This document shows positions 51,142 to 59,403 of a DNA stretch of 64,000 nucleotides, piece by piece (within the stretch, counting starts at the first letter, position 1; each line of letters begins with the position of its first letter). Under the pieces are notes generated by a model. The model did no database searches. It was not told the origin of the DNA and saw nothing but the letters and a program-made list of their open reading frames with translations. Position numbers and translations under genes: made by a program. Location of the stretch: contig CP119318.1 of assembly GCA_029203105.1 (NCBI GenBank), forward strand, positions 4,882,731 to 4,946,730, written 5' to 3'. This DNA is from Candidatus Kaistia colombiensis (lineage in GTDB: Bacteria > Pseudomonadota > Alphaproteobacteria > Rhizobiales > Kaistiaceae).

Positions 51142-51321
51142 ATGTCCATCGATTCGCATCTTGCCGAGCTGGAGCGCCGCCACGAGGCTCTCTCCAGGGA
51201 AATCGACCAGGCCATCAGCCATCCGAGCGCCGATACGCTTGAACTGGCGGCCCTGAAGAGGCGCAAGCTGCAGCTCAAGGACGAGATCGCCCGACTGAAG
51301 GAAAGCAAGACCGTTCACTGA
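51142..51321 (+). CDS. DUF465 (YdcH-like) small coiled-coil protein
   Basis: A 59-residue DUF465 protein: HLAELERRHEALSREIDQAI and LELAALKRRKLQLKDEIARLKES carry the family motif LKxRKLxLKDEI. ATG at 51142 has GGGAGG about 10 bases upstream. It is divergent from the first DUF465 gene across 245 bp of intergenic DNA and ends before a terminator. Confidence 0.9.
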   Translation: MSIDSHLAELERRHEALSREIDQAISHPSADTLELAALKRRKLQLKDEIARLKESKTVH

Positions 51322-51343
51322 TTGATGACGAAAGGGTCATGCG

Positions 51344-51377
51344 AGGCGCCGCGATCGATCGCGGCGCCTTTGCTTTG
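51344..51377 (+). terminator. Rho-independent terminator after DUF465
   Basis: Perfect palindromic stem AGGCGCCGCGATC/GATCGCGGCGCCT (51344-51369) followed by TTGCTTTG, between the convergent DUF465 and opgC genes. Confidence 0.75.
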
Positions 51378-51383
51378 TGCGGA

Positions 51384-52580
51384 TCACTCCGCCGCGACGA
51401 TACGGGAAGGCGCGGCGGCCCGATTACCGACCTCGGGCGCCGGACGCGATCTGGGCGTCGTGCGGGTCCAGTCGAGATACCAGGCAAGCGCGAACAGGAC
51501 GCAAAGCCCCGCGCCGATCAGCGCCGTATCGAGCAGCATGCCGAAACCGGTAAAGGTCGGATCATTGGGCAGCCCGAAGACACTTTCGCGAATGATGTGG
51601 CCGGTGACGCTCAGAAGCGTACCGGCCCAGAACACCGGCAGGGTGTGGCGGCCAAGCCGGACGATCGCGTTGTTCTCGTCGAGCCAGCCCTGCAATAACG
51701 CCGGCAGCGGGCTGTAGATCACGACATAGGCGATCGCCAGAACATGCAGCAGGCGGAAGACGCCGACCCAGCTCTTGTTGAAGCCGGAGAGCCAGACCCA
51801 TTCCGGCAGCGCCGGGAAATAGTCCCAGAGATGGGCGAAGACCAAAATGGCCGATGCCAGCAGATACGCGATAGCCAGCCCATAGAGCGGGCGCGAGACC
51901 GGAAATCGGTCGCCCCGGCGCAGCATGACGCCACCAACGAAGCCGATCGCAAACAGGATCTGCCAGGTGAACGGGTTGAAATACCATCCCCCCTCCCCCG
52001 GAAAGCTCGGCAGCGTGACGCGCCAGACATTGGCGATCGTCCAGAGCGCGGCGCTCGCCACCAGCATCAGCGACAGGCGCACCCGGGCGAGCAGCATCAT
52101 CGCCGGCAGCATGGCCATCATGACCATGTACATCGGCAGGATGTTGAAGTTGCCCGTCTGGTAGCTGAGCATTCCCATTCCTGCGAGCGCTTCGACCGGC
52201 TTCTCGACGATCCAGTGCCGTTCGTCGGGAAGCATCAGGCCCGGCTGGTCAAGCCAGAGCGACGCGCCGGCATAGATCGCGAAACCGCAGGCGATCGAGG
52301 CCAGATGGGCGACATAGAGCGTACCGATGCGCTTGCCGACCCGGCCGATCGCCTGCCCCGCCTGGCCGGACACGAAGCGCGGATAGTAGGCGAGCGCCGC
52401 CGAGATGCCGGCAAGTAGCACGAAGATCTCGGCCGCGTCCGACAGACCGAAGTTGCGGTGCGTAAAGTTCGAGTACAAGTTCCCGGGAATGTGGTTCACG
52501 AAGATCGAGATGAGCGCCAGACCCCGGAAAAAGTCGATCCGATAGTCGCGCGGCATGGAAGTCGACAATGCTCGATGCAC
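51384..52580 (-). CDS. opgC: OpgC-family membrane acyltransferase
   Basis: A 398-residue polytopic membrane protein (about ten helices) of the OpgC family, which adds succinyl groups to osmoregulated periplasmic glucans. Landmarks: RDYRIDFFRGLALISIFVNHIPGN (residues 11-34), LSDAAEIFVLLAGISAALAY (about 46-65) and WYFNPFTWQILFAIGFVGG (about 200-218). The short N-terminal segment before RIDFFRGL suggests the start at 52580 is close to correct. It is convergent with DUF465 and upstream of nothing co-transcribed. Confidence 0.9.
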   Translation of the reverse strand: MHRALSTSMPRDYRIDFFRGLALISIFVNHIPGNLYSNFTHRNFGLSDAAEIFVLLAGISAALAYYPRFVSGQAGQAIGRVGKRIGTLYVAHLASIACGFAIYAGASLWLDQPGLMLPDERHWIVEKPVEALAGMGMLSYQTGNFNILPMYMVMMAMLPAMMLLARVRLSLMLVASAALWTIANVWRVTLPSFPGEGGWYFNPFTWQILFAIGFVGGVMLRRGDRFPVSRPLYGLAIAYLLASAILVFAHLWDYFPALPEWVWLSGFNKSWVGVFRLLHVLAIAYVVIYSPLPALLQGWLDENNAIVRLGRHTLPVFWAGTLLSVTGHIIRESVFGLPNDPTFTGFGMLLDTALIGAGLCVLFALAWYLDWTRTTPRSRPAPEVGNRAAAPSRIVAAE

Positions 52581-52666
52581 CCGGGAGCCTCAGTTTACAG
52601 GAACCGACAAGAACCACGCCGCCTAGCCGGCGAACAAGGCGAGCGTGCGGCGACCGACGCCGGTTT

Positions 52667-53428
52667 TCAATGCATGAAAAGGGACATGGCTCCGTCCCAG
52701 GTCAATTTTAGCCCGATGACGAAGACGAAAAGATAGGAAAGTCCGTAGAACAGCGTTTGGTCGATCACCCGGACGATCCAGATTCCGAGGATCGTTGTCA
52801 GCGCGGCCAGGGGGAACAGCGCCGCCGCCGTGCTGAGATTGGCGGCGTCGAACTGACCGAGGAAGAAGTAGGGAACGAGCTTCACGGCGTTGGTAACGGC
52901 GAAAAAGATCACCGAAGTGCCGACGAAGACCTGCTTGTCGAGCCGGAGCGGCAGCGCGTACATCTGGAAAGGCGGCGCACCGGCATGACTGACGAACGAG
53001 GTAAAGCCGGCCAGCAGGCCCCAGAACGTCCCCTTGGCGCCATTCGGCTCCGCCGGCTTGGCCCGCAGCCGGTCGCCGAACCAATAGTTCAGCGCGAAGA
53101 GGATGGAGATCAGCCCGACGAGCAGGCGGACGAAATCCTCTTTCACATAGGCGGCGGTCATCCAGCCGATGCCGATCCCCACGACAGAGGCAGGAAGCAT
53201 CACCGCCAGCGTCCGCCTGTCGAAGATCCGCCGGTAGAAATACAGGCTGATCGCGTCCATCACGAGCAGGATCGGCAGCATGATGCCGGCGGCCTGAACC
53301 GGCGAGATCACAAGCGCCAGCACCGGAACGGCCAGCATGCCCATTGCCCCGCCGAAGCCGCCCTTGGACAGGCCGGCAAGTGCCACGGCGGGGACGGCCG
53401 CGGCATAAAAGGCAAGTTCGGTGTGCAT
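52667..53428 (-). CDS. TSUP-family permease (TauE/SafE)
   Basis: A 253-residue integral membrane protein with about eight helices. Two homologous halves start with AVALAGLSKGGFGGAMGMLAVPVLALVISPVQAAGIMLPILLVMD (about 15-60) and LLAGFTSFVSHAGAPPFQMYALP (about 135-157), the family's Gly-rich signatures; LTWDGA near the C-terminus is also typical. TSUP proteins move sulfite, organosulfonates or other anions; the substrate here is unknown. It is divergent from the marR-emrAB operon. Confidence 0.88.
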   Translation of the reverse strand: MHTELAFYAAAVPAVALAGLSKGGFGGAMGMLAVPVLALVISPVQAAGIMLPILLVMDAISLYFYRRIFDRRTLAVMLPASVVGIGIGWMTAAYVKEDFVRLLVGLISILFALNYWFGDRLRAKPAEPNGAKGTFWGLLAGFTSFVSHAGAPPFQMYALPLRLDKQVFVGTSVIFFAVTNAVKLVPYFFLGQFDAANLSTAAALFPLAALTTILGIWIVRVIDQTLFYGLSYLFVFVIGLKLTWDGAMSLFMH

Positions 53429-53538
53429 GGGAGATCGATCGAACGAAGGGTATGGCGGGCTGAATCGATTTATCCTGCTTCGCCGGCAAAATCCAGTATA
53501 TCTCCAGTGCGCCCTCCTTGCGGAGCCCCAAACTCACA

Positions 53539-53569
53539 TTGCGTCATATGCGCTAGCTTATTATATAAG
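53539..53569 (+). promoter_or_regulatory. marR-emrAB promoter and palindrome
   Basis: TTGCGT (53539-53544), 17 bp, TATATA (53562-53567). The near-perfect palindrome CTTAT-TAT-ATAAG (53557-53569) overlaps the -10 and could be the MarR operator. The start codon at 53574 lies where transcription should begin and no ribosome-binding site is visible, so the mRNA may be leaderless. Confidence 0.6.
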
Positions 53570-53573
53570 AGCC

Positions 53574-54164
53574 ATGAATACTCCGCCCTCTGAGAAACAT
53601 CTCGGCTTTCTGATCAACGACGTGGCCCGGCTGGTCCGTCGCGCGTTCGATCATCGGGCGCAGAGCTGCAGCCTGACGCGGGCGCAGTGGCAGGTTCTGG
53701 CCTATCTCTTCCACAATGAGGGGTCGAACCAGGCTTCGGTCGCGGAAGCGCTGGACGTCGAGCCGATCACGCTTTCCCGCCATATCGATCGGCTGGAAGC
53801 GCTGGGCTACGTCGCGCGCGTTCCGGACCCGGCCGACCGGCGAGCCCGCCGCCTGCATCTGACGGAGAGCGTTCGCCCTCTCCTGGACGAGATGAAGATC
53901 ATCGGCAACGAGGTGATCGACACCGCGCTCGAGGGCATCACCGAGGCAGAAGCGGAGACGCTGATCTGCCTGCTGAGCCGAATTCGCTACAACATGGCCA
54001 GCCGGGGCGTTGAACCGGCCGCTGCGGACGCTATGAACGAGGATGCCGTCAAGGATATGGCGCCGAAGAACTTGGTGTCCAAGAACTTGGCATCCAAGAG
54101 CGTGGCGCCCAAAACCGCAACGCCGAAGACCATCCCGAAAGTCCCGCAGAAGGCTTTGATATGA
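53574..54164 (+). CDS. MarR-family regulator of the emrAB operon, repetitive tail
   Basis: A 196-residue MarR regulator. The winged helix-turn-helix (about 30-100) has LTRAQWQVLAYLF, QASVAEALDVEPITLSRHIDRLEALGYVARVPDPADRRARRLHLTES with the full DxRxxxL wing. After about residue 155 the tail consists of pentapeptide-like units APKNL, VSKNL, ASKSV, APKTA, TPKTI, a lysine-rich, probably disordered tail unusual for MarR. ATG at 53574 matches the domain start. Its stop overlaps emrA by 4 bp; it likely represses the operon until a ligand binds. Confidence 0.9.
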   Translation: MNTPPSEKHLGFLINDVARLVRRAFDHRAQSCSLTRAQWQVLAYLFHNEGSNQASVAEALDVEPITLSRHIDRLEALGYVARVPDPADRRARRLHLTESVRPLLDEMKIIGNEVIDTALEGITEAEAETLICLLSRIRYNMASRGVEPAAADAMNEDAVKDMAPKNLVSKNLASKSVAPKTATPKTIPKVPQKALI

Positions 54165-55342
54165 GCGCCGAGCCCGTCGCGCGCGAGACGGCAGAGTCGA
54201 GCAAGGACCTGCCCCGCGTCCCACAGCTGACCGTCGTCGAGACGCCGCCGAAGAAGAAGCGCGGCGGTCGATTCCTGCTGATGCTGGCGCTGCCGGTCGT
54301 GCTGGCGGTCGGTGGCGGCTATCTCTGGCTGACGGGCGGGCGCTATGCCTCGACCGACAACGCCTATCTCGAACAGAACCGCGTGACCATCACCGCCGAC
54401 CAGTCGGGCCGGATCGTCGAGGTCGCCGTCGGCGAGAACGATCGCGTCAAGAAGGGCGACCTGCTCTTCCGCATCGATCCCGAGCCCTACAAGCTCGCAC
54501 TCCGCCAGGCCGAGGCCGCGGTCGCCGTGGCCAAGCTGCAGGTCGAGCAGTTGCGCTCCAGCTACCAGCAGGCGCTGGCCGAGCAGCAGTCCGGCGAGGA
54601 CAGCCTCGCCTATCGCCAGAAAACCTTCCAGCGCCAGAAGGACCTTTTGGCGCGCGGCGTGACCTCGAACGCGGATTTCGACACCGCCCAGAACAATCTC
54701 CGCCTGGCGGAACAGGTTGCGGCGCAGGCGCGCGAAAAGACCTCCGGCGCGCTGACCGCGCTTGGCGGCGACCCGAACATCCCGACCGAGCAGCACCCGA
54801 CCGTCATGCAGGCGAAAGTCGCCGAGGAGACGGCGGCGCTGGCGCTCAAGCAAACAAGCGTCTACGCGCCGAGCGACGGCATCGTCTCGCAGACCGACCG
54901 CCTGCGTATCGGCCAGTATGTCACCAATCCGGCGATGGCGCCGACCGCGCTGATGAGCCTTGTCGAGACGTCGACCAGCTATGTCGCGGCGAATTTCAAG
55001 GAAACCGACCTGACCCATATGAAGCTGGGCCAGTCGGCGACCGTCACTTTCGACACCTATCCCGACCGTCCTTTCGCCGCGCATGTCGAATCGATCGATG
55101 CCGGCACCGGCTCGGCCTTCTCGCTGCTGCCGGCGCAGAATGCCTCGGGCAACTGGGTGAAGGTCGTGCAGCGCGTCCCCGTTCGCCTGCGCATCGACGA
55201 TCCCGTCGATTTCTCGACGCTGCGCACGGGGCTGAGCGCCACGGTCGAGGTCGACACCGAATACAAGCGGACTCTGCCGGGCTTCGGCCATGCCGTGGCC
55301 GCCAGCACCCAGGTGCCAGCGGAAGCTCCCGCAACCCACTGA
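54161..55342 (+). CDS. emrA: EmrA-family periplasmic adaptor (HlyD type)
   Basis: A 393-residue membrane-fusion protein. Cytoplasmic N-terminus with KKKRGGR, one membrane anchor (FLLMLALPVVLAVGGGYLWL, about 42-61), then the lipoyl half GRYASTDNAYLEQNRVTITADQSGRIVEVAVGENDRVKKGDLLFRIDPEPYKLALRQAE (about 64-125), a helical hairpin (about 120-215) and the second lipoyl/beta-barrel half SVYAPSDGIVSQ...YVAANFKETDLTHMKLGQ. It partners EmrB for export of hydrophobic drugs. Overlaps marR by 4 bp. No outer-membrane channel gene is nearby. Confidence 0.92.
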   Translation: MSAEPVARETAESSKDLPRVPQLTVVETPPKKKRGGRFLLMLALPVVLAVGGGYLWLTGGRYASTDNAYLEQNRVTITADQSGRIVEVAVGENDRVKKGDLLFRIDPEPYKLALRQAEAAVAVAKLQVEQLRSSYQQALAEQQSGEDSLAYRQKTFQRQKDLLARGVTSNADFDTAQNNLRLAEQVAAQAREKTSGALTALGGDPNIPTEQHPTVMQAKVAEETAALALKQTSVYAPSDGIVSQTDRLRIGQYVTNPAMAPTALMSLVETSTSYVAANFKETDLTHMKLGQSATVTFDTYPDRPFAAHVESIDAGTGSAFSLLPAQNASGNWVKVVQRVPVRLRIDDPVDFSTLRTGLSATVEVDTEYKRTLPGFGHAVAASTQVPAEAPATH

Positions 55343-55368
55343 GCCGCGGGCACCGGAGAGCCGCCAGA

Positions 55369-56886
55369 ATGAACGCGCCCGCCTCGCCGACCGCCGTTCC
55401 GCATCGCGGCCTCATCACCGTGTCGATCATGCTTGCAACCATCATGCAGGTGCTCGACACGACGATCGCCAATGTTGCGCTTCCCTCGATGCAGGGCTCG
55501 CTCGGCGCCGCGCAAGACACGATCACCTGGGTCCTGACCTCCTATATCGTCGCCGCCGCCATCGCGACGCCGATCACCGGCTGGATTGCGGATCGCATCG
55601 GCATCAAGCGGCTGTTCATGAGCTGTGTCGCCGGCTTCACCATCGCCTCGATGCTTTGCGGCCTGTCCGGCAGCCTGGCGCAGATGGTCGGCTTCCGCGT
55701 CCTGCAGGGTCTGTTCGGCGCGGCGCTGGTGCCGCTGTCGCAATCGGTGTTGCTCAACATCAATCCGAAGGAGCGCCACGGCCAGGCCATGGCGATGTGG
55801 GGCGCCGGCATCATGGTCGGCCCGATCATCGGCCCGACGCTGGGCGGCTGGCTGACCGACGCTTTCAACTGGCGTTGGGTGTTCTTCATCAACCTGCCCG
55901 TCGGCATCATCGCCTTTCTCGGCATCGGCGCCTTCCTGCCGGAAGGACCGCTGCGGGCGCGCAAGTTCGACTTCTTCGGCTTCGCTTTCCTCAGCCTCGG
56001 CATCGGCGCGCTGCAGATGATGCTCGACCGTGGCGAGCAGCTCGACTGGTTCTCGTCGCCGGAAATCCTGATCGAGCTGGCGCTGATGGCGACCGGTTTC
56101 TGGGTGTTCGCCATTCACATGGCGACGGCGAAGAACACCTTCATCGATCCGCACATCTTCAAGGATCGCAATTTCGTCACCGGGCTGATCTTCATCTTCA
56201 TCATCGGCATCATCCTGCTGGCGACGATGGCGCTGCTGCCGCCCATGCTGCAGAATCTCTACGGCTACCCCGTCATCACCACCGGCATGATCCTGGCGCC
56301 GCGCGGCGTCGGCACGATGGCGGCGATGATCGTGGTCGGACGATTGATGGGGAAGGTCGATCCGAGGGCGCTGATCCTGATCGGGCTCAGCCTGACGACC
56401 TGGTCCCTCTACGAGATGACAACCTGGGCGCCGGAAATGGATTCGTGGCCCTTCATGACGACCGGCGTCGTCCAGGGCTTCGGCCTCGGCTTCGTCTTCG
56501 TGCCGCTGTCGACGATCGCTTTCGCGACGCTGCCGGCACATTGGCGCACCGACGCCGCCAGCCTGTTCAGCCTCGTCCGCAATCTCGGCTCCTCGATCGG
56601 CGTGTCGCTGGTAGCGACGCTGCTGTCGCAAAACACGCAGATCGGCCATCAGGCCCTGGCCGGCCATGTGACGCCGTTCAATCCCGCCCTGCCGGCCGAC
56701 GCCGCCGCCGGAAACCTCGAAACGCTGGCGAAGATCAACGCCGCCATCAACCGCGACGCCGCCTTCATCGCCTATATCGACGATTTCAAGCTGATGATGT
56801 TCGTGACGCTGGCCACGATCCCGCTGCTGGCCTTCATGCGCTACCGGCCGCAGAAGGGCCCCGCCCAGCACGTCGCGCTGGACTAA
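55369..56886 (+). CDS. emrB: EmrB-family (DHA2) multidrug exporter
   Basis: A 505-residue MFS protein with 14 predicted helices (DHA2 family). Landmarks: MLATIMQVLDTTIANVALPSMQGSLGA (about 18-44, motif D1), TPITGWIADRIGIKRLFMS (motif A, about 62-80), GLFGAALVPLSQSVLLNINPKERHGQAMAMWG (about 116-147) and GAGIMVGPIIGPTLGGWLTDAFNWRWVFFINLPVG (motif C, about 147-181). It lies 26 bp after emrA. Confidence 0.93.
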   Translation: MNAPASPTAVPHRGLITVSIMLATIMQVLDTTIANVALPSMQGSLGAAQDTITWVLTSYIVAAAIATPITGWIADRIGIKRLFMSCVAGFTIASMLCGLSGSLAQMVGFRVLQGLFGAALVPLSQSVLLNINPKERHGQAMAMWGAGIMVGPIIGPTLGGWLTDAFNWRWVFFINLPVGIIAFLGIGAFLPEGPLRARKFDFFGFAFLSLGIGALQMMLDRGEQLDWFSSPEILIELALMATGFWVFAIHMATAKNTFIDPHIFKDRNFVTGLIFIFIIGIILLATMALLPPMLQNLYGYPVITTGMILAPRGVGTMAAMIVVGRLMGKVDPRALILIGLSLTTWSLYEMTTWAPEMDSWPFMTTGVVQGFGLGFVFVPLSTIAFATLPAHWRTDAASLFSLVRNLGSSIGVSLVATLLSQNTQIGHQALAGHVTPFNPALPADAAAGNLETLAKINAAINRDAAFIAYIDDFKLMMFVTLATIPLLAFMRYRPQKGPAQHVALD

Positions 56887-56897
56887 GGGGTGGGAAT

Positions 56898-56926
56898 GTA
56901 CCGGCGGTGCCCTGGTCCGCCGGTAC
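56898..56926. terminator. Stem-loop between emrB and the hydrolase gene
   Basis: Stem GTACCGGCGG/CCGCCGGTAC with a 9-nt loop, 11 bp after the emrB stop. No T-tract follows, so its terminator role is tentative. Confidence 0.4.
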
Positions 56927-56987
56927 GCCTGTCCGCCGGCATTTCGCCGGCTCGCGCCTTTCTCGCACGAGCCGGCATCGACAGCGC

Positions 56988-57929
56988 CTAGTGCGCCTCG
57001 ATGAAACTCAGCGTCGCGCCGACCATCTCATCCAGCGTGGCCGGGCCGGCGACGGCGTCGAAGCCGTGGTCGGTGTCGAGCACCATCAGGCCTGCCTCGC
57101 CGTTGTGATAGTCGAGGAAGAGTTGGCCGGCCGCCGGCTGCGGCGTCACCACGGTGTCTTTCGTCCCGACGATCACCAGCAGCGGCCCACCATATTGCGC
57201 GATCGCCGCGACCGGATCGGTCGCGAACAGCGACTTGAAGAACGACACCTTGAGCGACGTCTTGGCGCCCCAGGGCAAGGTGCCCTCGATCAGCTCGTTC
57301 GGGTCCTTCGATGCCAGCGCCTTGTTGACGGCCTGCTGGCCGAGCACGACGCCGAAGCTGAAGGCGGGATTGGCGACCGGCGCCCAGAGCGTCGCGGTAT
57401 CGACCGGCCGGACGGCGGCGAGATGGGATGCCACCAGGCCGCCGAGGCTCCAGCCGATGACATGGATCTTGGCTGCGTCGATATTGTCCTGCTGCTTCAG
57501 CCAGTCGAACGCCGCGACCGCATCGACGATCTGGCCGAAGGTGGTGGTGTCTTCCCACTTGCCGGAGCTCTCGCCCGACCCGACGAAATCGATCCGCAGG
57601 CTGGCGATGCCGCGCTCGGCCAGAAGCCGGGCCGTCCGCGAATAGACGCCCTCCTCCGTTCCGGCGATGGCAAGCTCGTCGCGCTTGCCGGTAAAGCCAT
57701 GCAAGAGCAGCACGACCGGGGGCTTCTCGACGCCCTTCGGCAATGCCAGCGTGCCGACGATCGTCTCGTCGCCACCCATGATCTTGACGTTGCTTTCGAC
57801 AACCGCGCCGGCTGGCCGGGCCAGCGCGATCTTCGATGCCTCCCGCATCTTTGCCGTCACGTCGTCGGCCGCAGCCGGCGCAACGATCACGGCCAACATA
57901 ACGGAGGCGAGCAGCCATTTTCTCAGCAT
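56988..57929 (-). CDS. Exported alpha/beta hydrolase
   Basis: A 313-residue protein with a signal peptide (residues 1-21, LASVMLAVIVAPAAA). The alpha/beta-hydrolase fold shows the oxyanion segment LLLHGFTGKRDE (about 74-85), the nucleophile Ser in VIGWSLGGLVASHL (about 156-169), an acidic residue near GTKDTVV (about 260), and His in DTDHGFDAV (about 289-297). It resembles osmotin/BAAT- or dienelactone-type esterases; the substrate is unknown. The start at 57929 follows GGGGA. It is convergent with emrB. Confidence 0.85.
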   Translation of the reverse strand: MLRKWLLASVMLAVIVAPAAADDVTAKMREASKIALARPAGAVVESNVKIMGGDETIVGTLALPKGVEKPPVVLLLHGFTGKRDELAIAGTEEGVYSRTARLLAERGIASLRIDFVGSGESSGKWEDTTTFGQIVDAVAAFDWLKQQDNIDAAKIHVIGWSLGGLVASHLAAVRPVDTATLWAPVANPAFSFGVVLGQQAVNKALASKDPNELIEGTLPWGAKTSLKVSFFKSLFATDPVAAIAQYGGPLLVIVGTKDTVVTPQPAAGQLFLDYHNGEAGLMVLDTDHGFDAVAGPATLDEMVGATLSFIEAH

Positions 57930-58072
57930 GAAATTTCCCCTGGAAGCACGAAGTCTATGTCGAAGATCTCGGGTCGAAACAGCCGGAGCCGCAAGAAAAA
58001 GGCCGGCACAACGGCCAGCCTCGACACTATTGATGCTTTCTGAGCCGGCAGCAATATTGCCGGCGAAGCTTC

Positions 58073-59338
58073 TCAGCCGCCGATGATCCAGCCGGCCCCG
58101 GCCGCCGCGATCACCACCACCCAGGCCGGCAGGCGGGCGACGACGAGCAGGCCGTAGCACACGACGGCGAAGGCCAGATCGCGCGGGCGATGGATCGCCG
58201 TGGTAAAGACCGGATCATAGAGCGCCGCCGCAAGCAGCCCGACCACCGCGGCATTGACGCCGCCGAGCGCCCGCCGGATCGGCGCGACGCGGCGCAGCGA
58301 CCGCCAGAACGGCAGCACGCCGACGACGAGCAGGAAGGCCGGCGCGAACAGCGCCAGCGTCGCCAGGATGCCGCCGAGCCACGGCGACGGCAACGCCGCC
58401 GCCACGCCGATATAGGCGGCGAGGCTGAAGAGTGGCCCCGGCATGGCCTGCGCCGCGCCATAGCCGGCGACAAGCGCCGATTCCGGCACGAAGCCGGCGG
58501 CGGCGATGCTCTCCTTCAACAGCGGCAGCACGACATGGCCGCCGCCGAAGACGAGCGCGCCGGCGCGATAGAGCCCCTCCAGAAGGCCGAATACCGGAGT
58601 CCCCGTCGCCCCGGCGAGGACAGGCAAGCCGAACAGCAGGAGCGCGAACAGCGCCAGCGCGGCGCCGCCGAGCCAGGCCGGCGGCATATGCCCCTTCGTC
58701 GGCACGGAGGCTGTAGCAGCCGGGGTGCAGGCTGCATCGACCCCGCCGACGGCATAGCCCACGAGCCCACCGACCAGCAGGACCTCCACCTGCGTGAGGC
58801 TGCCGGGCAGCAGCAGCGCGGCGACGAGCGCCGCAAGCGCGATCGCCGCGCCGGCCCGACTCGTTACCAGAGACCGTGCCATGCCGCGCACTGCCTCCGC
58901 TACCACGGCGACGGCGACGATCGCGAGCCCGGACAGGATGCCGGCATCGATCGACCCGCGCGCCGCGCCGATCCCATAGGCAAAGAGCGCCATCAGAATG
59001 GCGGATGGCAGGGTGAAGCCGAGAAAGGCGGCGATGGCGCCGCGCAGGCCGGCCAGTTCGAGGCCGATGCCCATGCCGACCTGGCTGGAGGCCGGCCCGG
59101 GCAGGAACTGGCAGAGCGCGACGAGATCGGCGAAGGACGCCTCGTCCAGCCAGCGCAGCCGGCGCACGAAGGCATCGCGAAAATAGCCGATATGCGCGAC
59201 CGGGCCGCCAAAGGACGTACAGCCGAGGCGCAGAAAGACCAGGAAGATCCGGCCGACCGAGGGCCCCAGACGCTGCGCCTCGACCGAGCCGGCGGAATCG
59301 GTTCGCTCCATCATCGGCCGATGATGCGCGGTCGACAC
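58073..59338 (-). CDS. chrA: Chromate transporter ChrA (long-chain CHR family)
   Basis: A 421-residue CHR-superfamily membrane protein made of two homologous halves, as in long-chain ChrA. Half 1 begins FLRLGCTSFGGPVAHIGYFRDAFVRRLRWLDEASFADLVALCQFLPGPASSQ (about 36-90). Half 2 has LYRAGALVFGGGHVVLPLLKESI (about 258-280) and YGAAQAMPGPLFSLAAYIG (about 296-314). About ten helices. It should export chromate. ATG at 59338 is given; ATG at 59314 (MMERTDSAG) is a close alternative. It follows the RND terminator on the same strand. Confidence 0.9.
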   Translation of the reverse strand: MSTAHHRPMMERTDSAGSVEAQRLGPSVGRIFLVFLRLGCTSFGGPVAHIGYFRDAFVRRLRWLDEASFADLVALCQFLPGPASSQVGMGIGLELAGLRGAIAAFLGFTLPSAILMALFAYGIGAARGSIDAGILSGLAIVAVAVVAEAVRGMARSLVTSRAGAAIALAALVAALLLPGSLTQVEVLLVGGLVGYAVGGVDAACTPAATASVPTKGHMPPAWLGGAALALFALLLFGLPVLAGATGTPVFGLLEGLYRAGALVFGGGHVVLPLLKESIAAAGFVPESALVAGYGAAQAMPGPLFSLAAYIGVAAALPSPWLGGILATLALFAPAFLLVVGVLPFWRSLRRVAPIRRALGGVNAAVVGLLAAALYDPVFTTAIHRPRDLAFAVVCYGLLVVARLPAWVVVIAAAGAGWIIGG

Positions 59339-59341
59339 GAC

Positions 59342-59378
59342 AAAAAGAAGAAGGCGGCGCCCGCGCGGGCGCCGCCTT
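59342..59378 (-). terminator. Rho-independent terminator of the RND operon
   Basis: Stem AAGGCGGCGCCCG / CGGGCGCCGCCTT, followed on the minus strand by CTTCTTTTTG. It lies 25 bp after the RND permease stop. Confidence 0.85.
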
Positions 59379-59403
59379 CCTGATCGTTTCCAGCCGGACC
59401 GGC

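Noticed and set aside
55290..58043. 917-codon plus-strand frame
   Set aside because: Overlaps emrB in another frame and runs antisense into the hydrolase gene; its product is Arg/His/Asp-rich with no domains.
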